From IMG/VR virus record IMGVR_UViG_3300010354_000073, positions 1 to 64,000 of that record: a DNA stretch of 64,000 bases, one strand, 5' to 3'. Made by a program: the position numbers and the translations under genes. This DNA is from a virus. Below are positions 44,160 to 54,871 of the stretch, piece by piece; within the stretch, counting starts at the first letter, position 1; every line of letters starts with the position of its first letter. The notes beneath the pieces are model-generated. The model made no database searches. It was not told the DNA's origin and saw only the letters and a program-made list of their open reading frames with translations.

Positions 44160-47100
44160 TCAACTGCAAGTTCTTAAATATTGACCTGCTGGGTGTGATT
44201 CTATTTCTGTGTTGTCGTATCCTCTAATTACACCAGTAAATGAACCAAATGATTTGCCAGAATAGTAAACGACTTCTTTGCCAACTAATAGCTTACCACT
44301 TGATGGGAAACTAGATGTATTTACCACATATAATGTCGTATCAGAAGGACTTACAGAAGAATCCAAATACATTCCATATTCATTTACGGATGGAGGAGCA
44401 TAATTTATTATTTGACCTGTTGTAGTGACACTAGTATAATTCCTCGATCTATTCAAATCATATTCTTCAAGAGAAGATAGGTCTATATGCTTCTCCAACA
44501 TTTCGATAGAATAACCAGATACATTCATAACTCCAACATCATTATATAAATTGTCTATAAAATTGTAGACAGTTGTTCCAAGTTTACCTAAAGAATAAAA
44601 TTCATTGTGATCTGTTCCCAACTCAAGATAATCTATTACTCCTCCAACATAAGATAACGTTCTTTCTATAGAAGAAGAAATTGAAATTGTTGGAACTATT
44701 GACTGAATTTTAGTTTTATGAATCAGTGATATATTAGAAATACTATCAACACTAACACCCAAACTTAAAGAAGATACATGCTCAGTTGTTGATTTTATTA
44801 TTTCTACTTTTGAAAAAACAGATACTGATAGATTTATTTGTCTTTCGGAATTTGCTGGTGTTATTACTGGAACAGAAGAATAATAAGTTTCAATTTGTAT
44901 TCTATTGTATAGATTTGTGCTTGATGATATAGTGACAAGAGAAGGATTGATATTAGAAGCTACACTAATTGAAGTAACACTATCAATTTTTCTATTTTCT
45001 CTAATAATATCATATCCTCTAGCAACAACAACTTTTGGTGGTTGAGTATATCCAAATCCTTTGTTAATTAAAACAACATCAATAACCTGTCCATCATATA
45101 TTATGACTTCTGCTTTAGCGCCTCCACCATTTTCATCTTCTGGAATAAAATGTAAGATTGGATTTGTGTAGTATTGATATGCTGTTGGTTGTAAAAGAAT
45201 ATTGTCTTCAAAATATATTTCTAATTCTCTTTTATTCCATATAATTTCATTTACTTCACCATCTCTAATTCTTGCTGCTACACTTAATCCTTCTCCTCTA
45301 GTAATGTCATTGTAGTTAGAAACGCCAATTTTAGTGTAAATTTCTGAAGAAACTTGATGGTTGTTATTAAATTGTTTTGATTTTACTTTGGATGGAATAT
45401 ATTTTATTTCTCTGTAATCATTTTCACCATCAATTTTAATTCTATCACCTGGCAAAATGTTTGCAGATAATCTCTTCACCTCATTCCAAAGAAGGTCTTG
45501 TAATGACGTTTTATAGTAATAACGGTTTATTTCTCTAGATAATACACGATTACCATCTTCATTTGTTTCAAACACTATTGAAACAGAAATATCAGATAAT
45601 GAAAATTCTTCCGTATTTTTTAAATTAGAATTACTGGTAAACTTTAATGGTAATGCATCATCGTAATCGACATTATTATTAGAAATTAATGTCAATTTCC
45701 AGTCAGTAGAGTTAATTTTTTCGTCGTATAATACTTTTCCAAAAATACTATTATCTTGATAAACCCAAACAACATCATTTGATTTTTTACCATAATATGA
45801 TTTAAAATCATTGTATGAATTTACTCCAGAAATAGTTAATTCTGTGTAGTTGTAGTAGCAAGAAGGTTCAAAATCATATAATGTTATAGTTTTTTCTAAA
45901 TCTCTTCCATATAAGAGTAAAATTGAAACATCAACTGTTTTTTCTTCTCCAGTTTTTGCTATAGAATAATTTAATCTGTTGGTAAATGTTATTAATGATC
46001 CATTAATAACATAAGATTCTATTTCTCTTTGCAAAACGCCATCAACAAAAACTAAAGCATATTTTGAATCATCTATACGAACAACTCTATTTGTAACTTC
46101 GTCTATCAATAAATATGGTCCACCACCTTTAAACTTAATTAATGATTTTGGTATCGTTAGTCGAGTATAATTTCCTATAGAATATATAAACGACTTCTCG
46201 GATCCGTCAACTTGTTTTTCTGGAGATTGATATAAATCTTCGTGATTAATTGGTGGAGATGAGAATACAATTTTGTCTGTTACTAGTGGATTTTGATCTC
46301 TTAGTATGTAATATGAATTGCCATATGGCACATCTTTAAATGTTTGAGCTTTTTGAACAACACCGTTTAATGTTACGATTAAATTTTCATTTAATTCAGT
46401 TTTGACAATAGAGTTGTCTTGATAGTATAAGTCAAATTCTTTTTTAATTCCATCAAATTCAGAATCAATTGATCTTAATTTTCTCAAATAACGAGAATTA
46501 AAAGAATTGTTCTTGAATTTTATAAATTTACAATAGAATTTTTGTGATTCTACTGATTGCCCTTCAACTATTCTTGGTCCGAATGGAGGAGTATCAAATG
46601 TAATTGAAGAACCAGAAACTGTATATGCTAATCCTGGTTCTTGAATGACACCATCTAAAGTTACTATTAACTGCTGAGAATTATATGGAGTAATTGCTAA
46701 ACCAGTTTTTTTGTCTAATAAATTAAATGTTTTTGTGCCGACAACTTGACCTGTTGACGGATTAAAGTTTCCATTAAATGGAGAACTTAAAATAATTTCT
46801 CCAGCGAGCGTTTCTGAATTATCATATGTGTCAACAGATATTGAACCAATTCCTCTTTCAACTTTCAAGGAATCAGTAGATAATACTGTTTCTGTAATAT
46901 ATCTTTTTGTATCAACAACTGTTACTGTTTTAGGAGAAAGATTTATATGTGTTATATTTTGGAACGATGAAGATGAATTCATCTTTCCTACAGCATCACT
47001 TTCAATAATAATTTCACCAAACAGTTTAAATCCTGCTGGGTGAGTAGTTTGTTTTATTAAATCTCTCCAAACATTTACTCCTGTTTTTGATTTGATAACA

Positions 47101-50100
47101 TAAGAATAATCTTGATAGAAATCAGAATTAGTTATTCTTTGAGAAGCTGCACTAATTTTACCTTTTTCCGAAACATACGATCCGTAGTTGTCAAAATAAC
47201 TTCTTATATCTTCAGCAAACGAAGAAACAAATATTTCTGAAATATTAACTATACTTTGCTTTGATGTACCATACAACGGCAAATCTTTATCGCAGGTTCC
47301 AGAAACTTTTTCTAATTTTAATAAATTACTTCCTTTAATCCACCCAATCTTAGAAACATAACCAGAGAATATTTCTTCATAAGACCCATTAATATTTTTT
47401 CTTTGTATTACTCGTTCTCCAGGAGAAAAAGCATCTACACTATGGTTGTTAACGAATATATTATAATTTGATATAAAATTAGATCGAAGGGATTTATCTG
47501 TGTGAAAAGAAGCACCATTAGATATAATTTTAACCGCTTGCGGAACGCCAATTGAATTTGACCTAAAAAATAATTTTACATCCGTCTCTACAATTTTTAC
47601 TGTAGGGGTGTAGGTATAATTTTTCCCTTTATTTTTAACAATAACGTTCAATATCTTTCCATTTAAATGAATGACTTCAAAAGTTGCGCCATACCCATCG
47701 CCATCAACAATAACAGCTTTTGGTTTTGAATAATCACTTCCAGTAGAAACCACAGATATAGAATTTATATTTTTTTCTATTGCATTATAATTTACTGATA
47801 AAACAGCATCGTTTTCTTGTGTTACAAAAACTCCTTCTACAATAGGTAATTGTTTGTAATTTGATCCAAAATTTTCTATAGAAATGGAATTTATTTTTCC
47901 TACAGCAAATTTGGAAGACGTAGTGTATTCAATAATTCCAGAACCATCATATTGAGGGTAGGAATTAATTTTATAAACAAAACGATTACTTGTTGTGGAT
48001 ATTATACTTTTGGGACCAGATAATGAATCTTCAACTACATTTAAATAAGAAGATTGTGAGTTTATCTTTTTACTGGAAGATCTAGTGTAGTAATAATATT
48101 TTGAATAATTAATTGGACGTTTTTTGACAAATGTATTTGTATTTAAATATGAACCGAATCCCAATTTCAATAAAACGTAAGAATTTGGAGATCCAGGTTC
48201 TATATCTGACGCCTTTTTTTCTGTGGTTACGACATTTAAATTAATGCTAGGAGAAAAATCTAAATAAACTCCAGTCATAGAGGAATGACTAGTATCAAAT
48301 TTATATTTGTAATATTTTTGAATGTTTAATATTGGATTGATATCAAAATTTGTATTATCTTTAGAAAATTCCAGTAAATATTCTGGTGAAAATACTTCAG
48401 AAAGCTTTATTTGTTTTGCTGGTGTGCTAGAATCATAAAAAGAACTACTTTGAACAACCGATTGGGGTGATGTCGTAGTATAATCATATTTTAAAATCAA
48501 CTCATTTGTCAGTTTGTTATAAGAATGAACATAAGGAGAATTAGCAGATGTTCCTAAAGGTCTAAACCCAGCAATAAAGTTGTAGAAATTGGAATCTAAT
48601 AATATATCAGTATTGTTATAATGATTGGTGGGAATTGTGGAGAATTTTCCACGAACAACGGTTAATTTCTTTTCTCCAGAATTAATTGCAGTAACTTCGA
48701 CTAGTTCGCTGTTTATTTTTAAAATATCGTTTACAGATATACCAGTAACATCATTTACAAATAAAGAAGTATTAGATAAAGAAAATCCAACATGGTCTAC
48801 AAATATTTTTAATCTTTGTGTCGAAACACTAGGAGAAATTCTTGATAAAGATGCATCGGTTACTGTTAATTCGTCTCCTTTTCTGTAATCAGATCCTTTT
48901 GAAGTTATAACTACACTAGTTACTTTTCCTTGACTTGATACTGTAATAGTTGCTCTCGCATTCTTAACATCACCAGATCTACCTATATTTGTTCTTGCCT
49001 TCGTTTGGTCAGCAAAAATTAATTCGACATTTAGGTAAATATTTGGCGTGTAAGAAGCGCCACTATTTAACAAATCAAAAGAACCAATTCCAGTATCTAA
49101 AATTTGAGAATTAATTGATGGGGGAGATAAAATAATTTTTTGGTAATATCTATTTCTAACATAATATGTGGTTTGAGTGGTAGAATCATCTGGATTGATA
49201 TCTACAGTAACTTGATCACCTACAGTTAAGTTATGAACACTTGAAGTTTTAACGATTGCAATTTTGTCATCTAGTGAGTTTATACTTATATTCTTACTTA
49301 ACGAAGATACAGAAATTATTTTGGAACCAACTGTGTCTACTAAACTGCTACTCTTTAAAAATCTATCGTTATCGACAACAAAAGTTCCTGTTAAAACCCT
49401 AACCTTTATTGAATTTTGATTTGAAGTATTTTCTAGTACAATGCCAGTTGCTATTGCAGGATTAATTGAATCCGTTAATTCAATTTGAGAATTTACAGTA
49501 TAAGATGAATTTTGATCAACTAATATATTAACAACCTCAATATCAGCATTTATTATGGATTGTTGATTAAAAGTTCCAGATACGTTTCTTAAAATTAATG
49601 AATTAGAATCAAATACGTTTCCAATTAATTGCCCAACGGCAGATGTAGAAGGTTGTCTAATATAATCATTTTCAAATACATAAACGTTTTGAGTGGTATC
49701 AATTTTTAATGATTTCGTTTGCTTACATTCGATTGATTCTACTTGTTTTCCATATACTGAAGACACCGATGCCGCTGCATCAGAACCACTGGTATTTTCG
49801 TTATTAATAAACAACTTGCAATCAACGGAGAAAGAATCTACTGAATCTTGAATTTCAACTTCAGAAACGCCGCCATTAGACGATAGATCAACAATGCCAA
49901 CAAAATCATCTCCATTTTTTTGAATAGAAGAAGTTCTTAATCTTCTACAAGCAGATGGTAAATTATATTGAGATATTGAAGAATTGTAATTTGAATCTAC
50001 AGGAAGAGAATAATAATTTTTACCGACAATGTATGGAAATACAGGATTGTTTGAGGAATCTATAGTTATGAAATAAGCATACACACCGTTTGGATAATCT

Positions 50101-52643
50101 GGTGTGATACAAAATCTACCATTATTCTCATCCAGTTTAGATTTAAATGAGGATACTGTAGTCACATATTCATAATCATCAATAAAAGATCCTAATGGAT
50201 AAGAAGATACTAATGGACCGTTTGTTCTTGAAGATTTTAAAACATAACCACTTTCCATTCTAACGATTCCAGAAGAAGCGTTGAAAGGATCTGAATAACC
50301 AAAAGGACCATATATTGGATTGCCGTCATAAGCATAACCCAAAATAGGTGAGTGTGTTTTGAGAGATGGTTCAACAAAGGTGTTTGATAAATTATCATTT
50401 AATCCAATTCTCAAACGTTTTGGATTACCCACGACTCCATAAACATATTTTTTAGCAGTGGATGTTCTGGAATCAAAGGTTTCAAATAAAGTTCCATTAT
50501 TATCATCTAAAGAAGAACCTCTTCTTCTAATTCTATTCTTTATCCACCTTTTAATATCAACTTCTACTATAGATGGACTTGTTTTTGCATCTTCTATAAC
50601 TTGTACAATAACGTTTTCCTGTGTATAAAATTTTCCTTCGGCAATCTTTTCAAAATCAATTAATTTACCATCCAAAGAAATAATTGCTTTGTACTCTGCA
50701 AATTTTCCTCTGCCAGATAAATCTGTGATTACAATAGATGGAGGGGAAGAATAATATTCTCCTGGGTTATCGATTTGTAAACTTGTTATTTTACCACTAG
50801 TGACAATCGCTCTAACTAATGCATTTCTTCCAGAAGTGATAGTAATTTCTGGAACTTCTGTAAATGTCTCACTTGTTTCGATATTGATATCTTGCAATAC
50901 TTCACCAGCAAGAACAGATGATGCTTTTCCAGGAATATTATTAATCAAAACATAAGGAGGTTTTTTGTATCCAGTTCCTTTTCTTATAATTTTTGTTTCT
51001 GTAATTTGACCATACGAAACATATTCCTGATCCTTATATCCAAAAGCAAGAGTGCCATTTACAAAAATACCAACATCAGAATCTGTGGTTGAATAAACTT
51101 CAGTGGTGGTGGTTGGTGTTTTTCTGATTAAACGTAGTATTTTTTCGTCTGAAGGAATTCTAGTTTCGTCAGCAGTTAAAAATTGATGTGATGGCATTCC
51201 AGATGAACAAATATAATAGTATTGATCATCTTCAAAAATAGCAGAAACATCAGAAATGATATCTGATATTGATGCTTGAATAGTTGGATTTAAGAAAGCG
51301 TTGGGTAATGCATTAGTTTCATTAATAACCCATCTTGTTGTATTTGTACTTGGATTCCTTATAATTGGATCTGTTGTTTCAAAACCTGGAGATGATAATT
51401 GTATCTTTTCTCCATCTATAGAATATGGAGAAGCATTATCAACGTTTAGATTATAGATTATGCCGAGAATTAAAAATGATACATCACTACAAGATACAGT
51501 AGAATAACTGTAAACTTTAGATCCAACTATATGAGTTGATGCTGAAGATCTTTTTTCGATATAAAATTGATTTACACTTTTATCATTAAATTGAATGACT
51601 TCATTGTTTACCAATATTCTTCCTGTCTTCTCTTTCCACCCTAGAGTCGAAAAAACATTAATTTTTTTGCCAGTTACATCTGAAGGAAGAATCTGCTTTT
51701 TTAAAATTGTTTTTGCTGCTACTTCAAATTTTCCATTTACACTAGAAGGGTCTAAAATGATTTCATAGATGTCTTCATTGTCTACAGTACCTCTAAAAAC
51801 AACATTATCAACAATTGCAGAAGCATAGAGCATTTCTGGTCTATTTTCATCAAGAGATTGAACAATCTGTTTCCCTATAATCCCTATTGGTGAACCAGAT
51901 AAAACTTTAACTTTTAGTGAATAAGTAGAAACCCAATCTGCAGTGGATGCTTTCAGAGTATAATCTTTTGGATAATAAACTTCAGGAACTTCTTGCTGTT
52001 CTCTAGATATGATAGAATTGAAAATAAATTTGATTGATTTATCAGTTCCCTTGGAACTATAAAAATCTCCTATATTTTTGATAAGGGTTCTTTTATCAAT
52101 TTGACCCTTTAAATATTTTTCTGGGAATGTATTTAAATACTGCGACTCAAAACTTTTTACAAAAGCATACAAAAATAAATTACTAATATTGTATACAGTT
52201 TCTCCAGATTGGTGAGATGCTGCGATTGTAGTTACAAATTCTGAAGATTCGTATAAATCTCCGAGAGTTATGTTACCACTTACACCACGAGATACCTGTA
52301 AGAATGAAGTAGATGTCTTTTGCTTGTAAAAACAAATTTCGTCTCCAATTTTGATGTATCCATTCTTAGATGGAAACGACGAAGTATCCGATACAGTAAT
52401 TGTTGTATCGGAAGAAGAAGTGTTTAATGTTAAAGTAGTAGATTGATTTAGTAAATTCTCTTCATAATAATCAATATCTCTATACTTTGTGATATTATTA
52501 ATGATATCGAGAGGATTACCTTGATTCTCTAGATGCTCGTAATATCTTTCTACAACTTTGGTAAAATTTTCATACTCTGCTGTAATAAATGATGGAAGTT
52601 GATCCTCAATAAGAGTAGAAATTTTTCTGGATGTTTGAGCCAT
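44160..52643 (-). CDS. gp7: gp7-like baseplate wedge initiator, greatly enlarged (2827 aa)
   Basis: Lies between gp6 and gp8 as in T4. N-terminal SRKISTLIEDQLPSFITAEYENFTKVVERYYEHLENQGNPLDII is the conserved gp7 start in cyanophages. It is nearly three times T4 gp7 (1032 aa). The insertions are modular: PP-containing beta units (Y-x-x-P-P-x-V-x-[IV]) around residues 570-630, 1620-1690 and 2530, and a YHYH-like motif GYAYDGNPIYGPFGY near residues 767-781. Two or more F-x-L-x-x-x-G-x-x-x-P...QL-[IV]-V-[ST]-L-[DN]-G-V-[IV]-Q-[EK] units lie around 1960-2130. Near the C-terminus YLELGTDHNEFYSLGKLG is conserved-looking. It ends in a short beta domain similar to a segment at residues 70-110. Confidence 0.82.
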   Translation of the reverse strand: MAQTSRKISTLIEDQLPSFITAEYENFTKVVERYYEHLENQGNPLDIINNITKYRDIDYYEENLLNQSTTLTLNTSSSDTTITVSDTSSFPSKNGYIKIGDEICFYKQKTSTSFLQVSRGVSGNITLGDLYESSEFVTTIAASHQSGETVYNISNLFLYAFVKSFESQYLNTFPEKYLKGQIDKRTLIKNIGDFYSSKGTDKSIKFIFNSIISREQQEVPEVYYPKDYTLKASTADWVSTYSLKVKVLSGSPIGIIGKQIVQSLDENRPEMLYASAIVDNVVFRGTVDNEDIYEIILDPSSVNGKFEVAAKTILKKQILPSDVTGKKINVFSTLGWKEKTGRILVNNEVIQFNDKSVNQFYIEKRSSASTHIVGSKVYSYSTVSCSDVSFLILGIIYNLNVDNASPYSIDGEKIQLSSPGFETTDPIIRNPSTNTTRWVINETNALPNAFLNPTIQASISDIISDVSAIFEDDQYYYICSSGMPSHQFLTADETRIPSDEKILRLIRKTPTTTTEVYSTTDSDVGIFVNGTLAFGYKDQEYVSYGQITETKIIRKGTGYKKPPYVLINNIPGKASSVLAGEVLQDINIETSETFTEVPEITITSGRNALVRAIVTSGKITSLQIDNPGEYYSSPPSIVITDLSGRGKFAEYKAIISLDGKLIDFEKIAEGKFYTQENVIVQVIEDAKTSPSIVEVDIKRWIKNRIRRRGSSLDDNNGTLFETFDSRTSTAKKYVYGVVGNPKRLRIGLNDNLSNTFVEPSLKTHSPILGYAYDGNPIYGPFGYSDPFNASSGIVRMESGYVLKSSRTNGPLVSSYPLGSFIDDYEYVTTVSSFKSKLDENNGRFCITPDYPNGVYAYFITIDSSNNPVFPYIVGKNYYSLPVDSNYNSSISQYNLPSACRRLRTSSIQKNGDDFVGIVDLSSNGGVSEVEIQDSVDSFSVDCKLFINNENTSGSDAAASVSSVYGKQVESIECKQTKSLKIDTTQNVYVFENDYIRQPSTSAVGQLIGNVFDSNSLILRNVSGTFNQQSIINADIEVVNILVDQNSSYTVNSQIELTDSINPAIATGIVLENTSNQNSIKVRVLTGTFVVDNDRFLKSSSLVDTVGSKIISVSSLSKNISINSLDDKIAIVKTSSVHNLTVGDQVTVDINPDDSTTQTTYYVRNRYYQKIILSPPSINSQILDTGIGSFDLLNSGASYTPNIYLNVELIFADQTKARTNIGRSGDVKNARATITVSSQGKVTSVVITSKGSDYRKGDELTVTDASLSRISPSVSTQRLKIFVDHVGFSLSNTSLFVNDVTGISVNDILKINSELVEVTAINSGEKKLTVVRGKFSTIPTNHYNNTDILLDSNFYNFIAGFRPLGTSANSPYVHSYNKLTNELILKYDYTTTSPQSVVQSSSFYDSSTPAKQIKLSEVFSPEYLLEFSKDNTNFDINPILNIQKYYKYKFDTSHSSMTGVYLDFSPSINLNVVTTEKKASDIEPGSPNSYVLLKLGFGSYLNTNTFVKKRPINYSKYYYYTRSSSKKINSQSSYLNVVEDSLSGPKSIISTTSNRFVYKINSYPQYDGSGIIEYTTSSKFAVGKINSISIENFGSNYKQLPIVEGVFVTQENDAVLSVNYNAIEKNINSISVVSTGSDYSKPKAVIVDGDGYGATFEVIHLNGKILNVIVKNKGKNYTYTPTVKIVETDVKLFFRSNSIGVPQAVKIISNGASFHTDKSLRSNFISNYNIFVNNHSVDAFSPGERVIQRKNINGSYEEIFSGYVSKIGWIKGSNLLKLEKVSGTCDKDLPLYGTSKQSIVNISEIFVSSFAEDIRSYFDNYGSYVSEKGKISAASQRITNSDFYQDYSYVIKSKTGVNVWRDLIKQTTHPAGFKLFGEIIIESDAVGKMNSSSSFQNITHINLSPKTVTVVDTKRYITETVLSTDSLKVERGIGSISVDTYDNSETLAGEIILSSPFNGNFNPSTGQVVGTKTFNLLDKKTGLAITPYNSQQLIVTLDGVIQEPGLAYTVSGSSITFDTPPFGPRIVEGQSVESQKFYCKFIKFKNNSFNSRYLRKLRSIDSEFDGIKKEFDLYYQDNSIVKTELNENLIVTLNGVVQKAQTFKDVPYGNSYYILRDQNPLVTDKIVFSSPPINHEDLYQSPEKQVDGSEKSFIYSIGNYTRLTIPKSLIKFKGGGPYLLIDEVTNRVVRIDDSKYALVFVDGVLQREIESYVINGSLITFTNRLNYSIAKTGEEKTVDVSILLLYGRDLEKTITLYDFEPSCYYNYTELTISGVNSYNDFKSYYGKKSNDVVWVYQDNSIFGKVLYDEKINSTDWKLTLISNNNVDYDDALPLKFTSNSNLKNTEEFSLSDISVSIVFETNEDGNRVLSREINRYYYKTSLQDLLWNEVKRLSANILPGDRIKIDGENDYREIKYIPSKVKSKQFNNNHQVSSEIYTKIGVSNYNDITRGEGLSVAARIRDGEVNEIIWNKRELEIYFEDNILLQPTAYQYYTNPILHFIPEDENGGGAKAEVIIYDGQVIDVVLINKGFGYTQPPKVVVARGYDIIRENRKIDSVTSISVASNINPSLVTISSSTNLYNRIQIETYYSSVPVITPANSERQINLSVSVFSKVEIIKSTTEHVSSLSLGVSVDSISNISLIHKTKIQSIVPTISISSSIERTLSYVGGVIDYLELGTDHNEFYSLGKLGTTVYNFIDNLYNDVGVMNVSGYSIEMLEKHIDLSSLEEYDLNRSRNYTSVTTTGQIINYAPPSVNEYGMYLDSSVSPSDTTLYVVNTSSFPSSGKLLVGKEVVYYSGKSFGSFTGVIRGYDNTEIESHPAGQYLRTCS

Positions 52644-52648
52644 CTATA

Positions 52649-54451
52649 TTACTCTTGATACGCAGTAAATTTACTATTTGTGATGTCAACATCAAGATAC
52701 ATTTCTCTTAATGCAACAATATCATTATATTTTGGTCTCACTCTAACTTCTATTTTGTTATCAAAGAAACTGCCTTTGATGATGGTAAGATCATATAGCA
52801 TTATCTCACCAGAATCATATTTAATATCACCAACATAATCTTTAACAACGATTTTGTCGCCAGTTAAAGAATCTAATCTATATAGCAGAATTTTACCACC
52901 CTTATCTTCCAAATACACTGTAAATGTTGGGTATTCACTCAATACAAATCCAGTTGAAGATAATACAGGCGAAACATCACCATCGTAATCAAATGCGTTG
53001 TTAAAACACAACTCATAAAAATATGTTGAGTTGATACCAGGATAAAAATCCTTACGCATCATGACAGTAGTTCTATTTGAATTGATTGAACGATCAGCAT
53101 CATCAATTACACCGACCATCTTACTATATCTAAACTTACCACCAAACTTTTCAACATCTGCAGATGCAATATAAGTTTCAACACCAGTGATTACTTTTTT
53201 ACGAATATCTTCTGGAGTTGCAGTTGTTTTCTTCTTATCGTAAAAAATACCAGATGTCAATTCAATATACAAAATTGAAGGGTTGACGATTTCTGGAGTT
53301 ACCGAACCTACACAGTATGATTTCAGAGAAGTAATAATTTGATTTTTAGTATATGATGACAACAACGCCGCATTTTCTGGTTTAATTGAAATTTTTACCT
53401 TTCCATATTCTGGTGGATTTGCGTCTTCTCCGCCAAAAACAATAATATCCGAAATAGCAGGATAAATGTTGCGGACAATCGCAGCATAATCTGCAGAAGT
53501 TACCGCACGATTCTGCGTACTGTAGAATTTTGGTGCATTAAATTTAATTTTGGAAATGCTTTCAATGTCTGCACCGCCATTTGCTGCGGAAACTGTGTTA
53601 ATATTGTTGATTACAGTTACATAACCAGTTCCATTTTCGTCTGTCAATACGCCATTAAACGTAAATGTCTTGGCACCATTGGTTTCTGGACCATTTGTGA
53701 CCAAATAAGAGATCTCGACAACCTCACCATTCTGTAAACTTCTACCTAGTATTCCGTCACCAAAGAAAATTTCATAACGCTCATCTTCGATTTCGTCAAT
53801 GAAATAACTCTTTGTATCTGCGGTTAAATCTAAAATGCTATCAGCGGGACTGTAATACTCAAATGAAGAGTTTAAATCCGAACCATACACTCTCACCACA
53901 ATTGAATTTGTATCAACGCCAGGGTTATCAATGATAAATCTTTGATTTGAAAGTGAAGTATTTACGATGTAGTTATCAGTAACAACAGAACCCTCGTAAA
54001 AATCAATGCTATCAAATGATGCTGTTGTTCCCGTAACAACCTTTTTAACATCATCAATCACTACAAATTGATAAAGTTTATTATCATAGTTTGTAATGAA
54101 TCCAGATCCTCTCTTTAAAATAATTGAGGATGGTAATGTGCCACCAGTAAAATTCACATCAAAACTAATCGATGCTTTTGGTGCAACTCTTGATTTTGGT
54201 TTGTATCCTAGTTGTTTTGCAATCGCAATCACGTTATCTCTTAAAGATGCAGAGTCAAGAAATAACTCATTCACCACCATATTGGTGTTGAACGCTGTGT
54301 AATACGTGTTGTAAGCAAGAACATCAAGTAAATTACTCCATACAGAACCTTCAAAATCAAAATCAGTAAAATCCGTATAAGATCTTAAATACTCCTTTAA
54401 CGCTGATTTGATTTGATTGAATTCTAAATTTGCTACCTGTGCGTATGGCAT
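52649..54451 (-). CDS. gp6: gp6-like baseplate wedge protein
   Basis: A 600-residue homologue of T4 gp6 (660 aa), the wedge component that forms the continuous ring joining wedges. Evidence: N-terminal PYAQVANLEFNQIKSALKEYLRSYTDFTDFDFEGSVWSNLLDVLAYNTYY (residues 2-51), then NELFLDSASLRDNVIAIAKQLGYKP. This is the baseplate J/gp47-like fold that gp6 shares with other contractile systems. RYEIFFGDGILGRSLQNGEVV and the AAIVRNIYPAISDIIVFGGED block follow in the middle. It starts one base after gp25 ends, giving the T4 order 25-6-7-8. Confidence 0.9.
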   Translation of the reverse strand: MPYAQVANLEFNQIKSALKEYLRSYTDFTDFDFEGSVWSNLLDVLAYNTYYTAFNTNMVVNELFLDSASLRDNVIAIAKQLGYKPKSRVAPKASISFDVNFTGGTLPSSIILKRGSGFITNYDNKLYQFVVIDDVKKVVTGTTASFDSIDFYEGSVVTDNYIVNTSLSNQRFIIDNPGVDTNSIVVRVYGSDLNSSFEYYSPADSILDLTADTKSYFIDEIEDERYEIFFGDGILGRSLQNGEVVEISYLVTNGPETNGAKTFTFNGVLTDENGTGYVTVINNINTVSAANGGADIESISKIKFNAPKFYSTQNRAVTSADYAAIVRNIYPAISDIIVFGGEDANPPEYGKVKISIKPENAALLSSYTKNQIITSLKSYCVGSVTPEIVNPSILYIELTSGIFYDKKKTTATPEDIRKKVITGVETYIASADVEKFGGKFRYSKMVGVIDDADRSINSNRTTVMMRKDFYPGINSTYFYELCFNNAFDYDGDVSPVLSSTGFVLSEYPTFTVYLEDKGGKILLYRLDSLTGDKIVVKDYVGDIKYDSGEIMLYDLTIIKGSFFDNKIEVRVRPKYNDIVALREMYLDVDITNSKFTAYQE

Positions 54452-54844
54452 TTATCGTGTTCTCTCTAGGAAAAAATTGATACTAAATGGTCTGTCTTCT
54501 CTACCAATAATTTCAAAGTCAAGTTGCACATCAAACCCATTATCATCATAATTGGGGGTCGTATCAATGGATAATACCTTAATACGACCCTCATATTTTT
54601 TCAAAGTTTCTTGTATTTCACTGTTTATAATCGCTGCAGTTCCAATATCAAGAGGTTCAAACAAATAAGTTGTAATCGATGAACCCAAATCACTGTCAAA
54701 AACTCGCTCGCCCTTATTCGTAAGCAATAAATTAATCACTGCTTGCTTAATAGCAGCTTCGTTTTTAGCAACAATCAAATCTCCAGTAACTGGGTGTGAT
54801 TTGAAAGTCACATTTAGATCTTTAAATGTTTGAACCTGTACCAC
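54452..54844 (-). CDS. gp25: gp25-like baseplate wedge / sheath-initiator protein
   Basis: A 130-residue homologue of T4 gp25 (132 aa), the lysozyme-like-fold sheath-initiator subunit of contractile baseplates. The blocks DLNVTFKSHPVTGDLIVAKNEAAIKQAVINLLLTNKGERVFDSDLGSSI and YLFEPLDIGTAAIINSEIQETLKKYEGRI are textbook; the R in GERVFDSDLG is part of the conserved EPR-like core. The start codon is GTG (complement at 54842-54844), with no strong ribosome-binding site, so translation initiation may be inefficient. A CATAAATA late-type element lies about 20 bases upstream. Confidence 0.92.
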   Translation of the reverse strand: MVQVQTFKDLNVTFKSHPVTGDLIVAKNEAAIKQAVINLLLTNKGERVFDSDLGSSITTYLFEPLDIGTAAIINSEIQETLKKYEGRIKVLSIDTTPNYDDNGFDVQLDFEIIGREDRPFSINFFLERTR

Positions 54845-54863
54845 AACTGAAGAAGTTTATTGT

Positions 54864-54871
54864 TATTTATG
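54864..54871 (-). promoter_or_regulatory. late-type promoter variant (CATAAATA)
   Basis: Minus-strand CATAAATA lies 19 bases before the GTG start of gp25 and overlaps the end of the 66-residue gene. One mismatch to the T4 late core. Confidence 0.45.
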
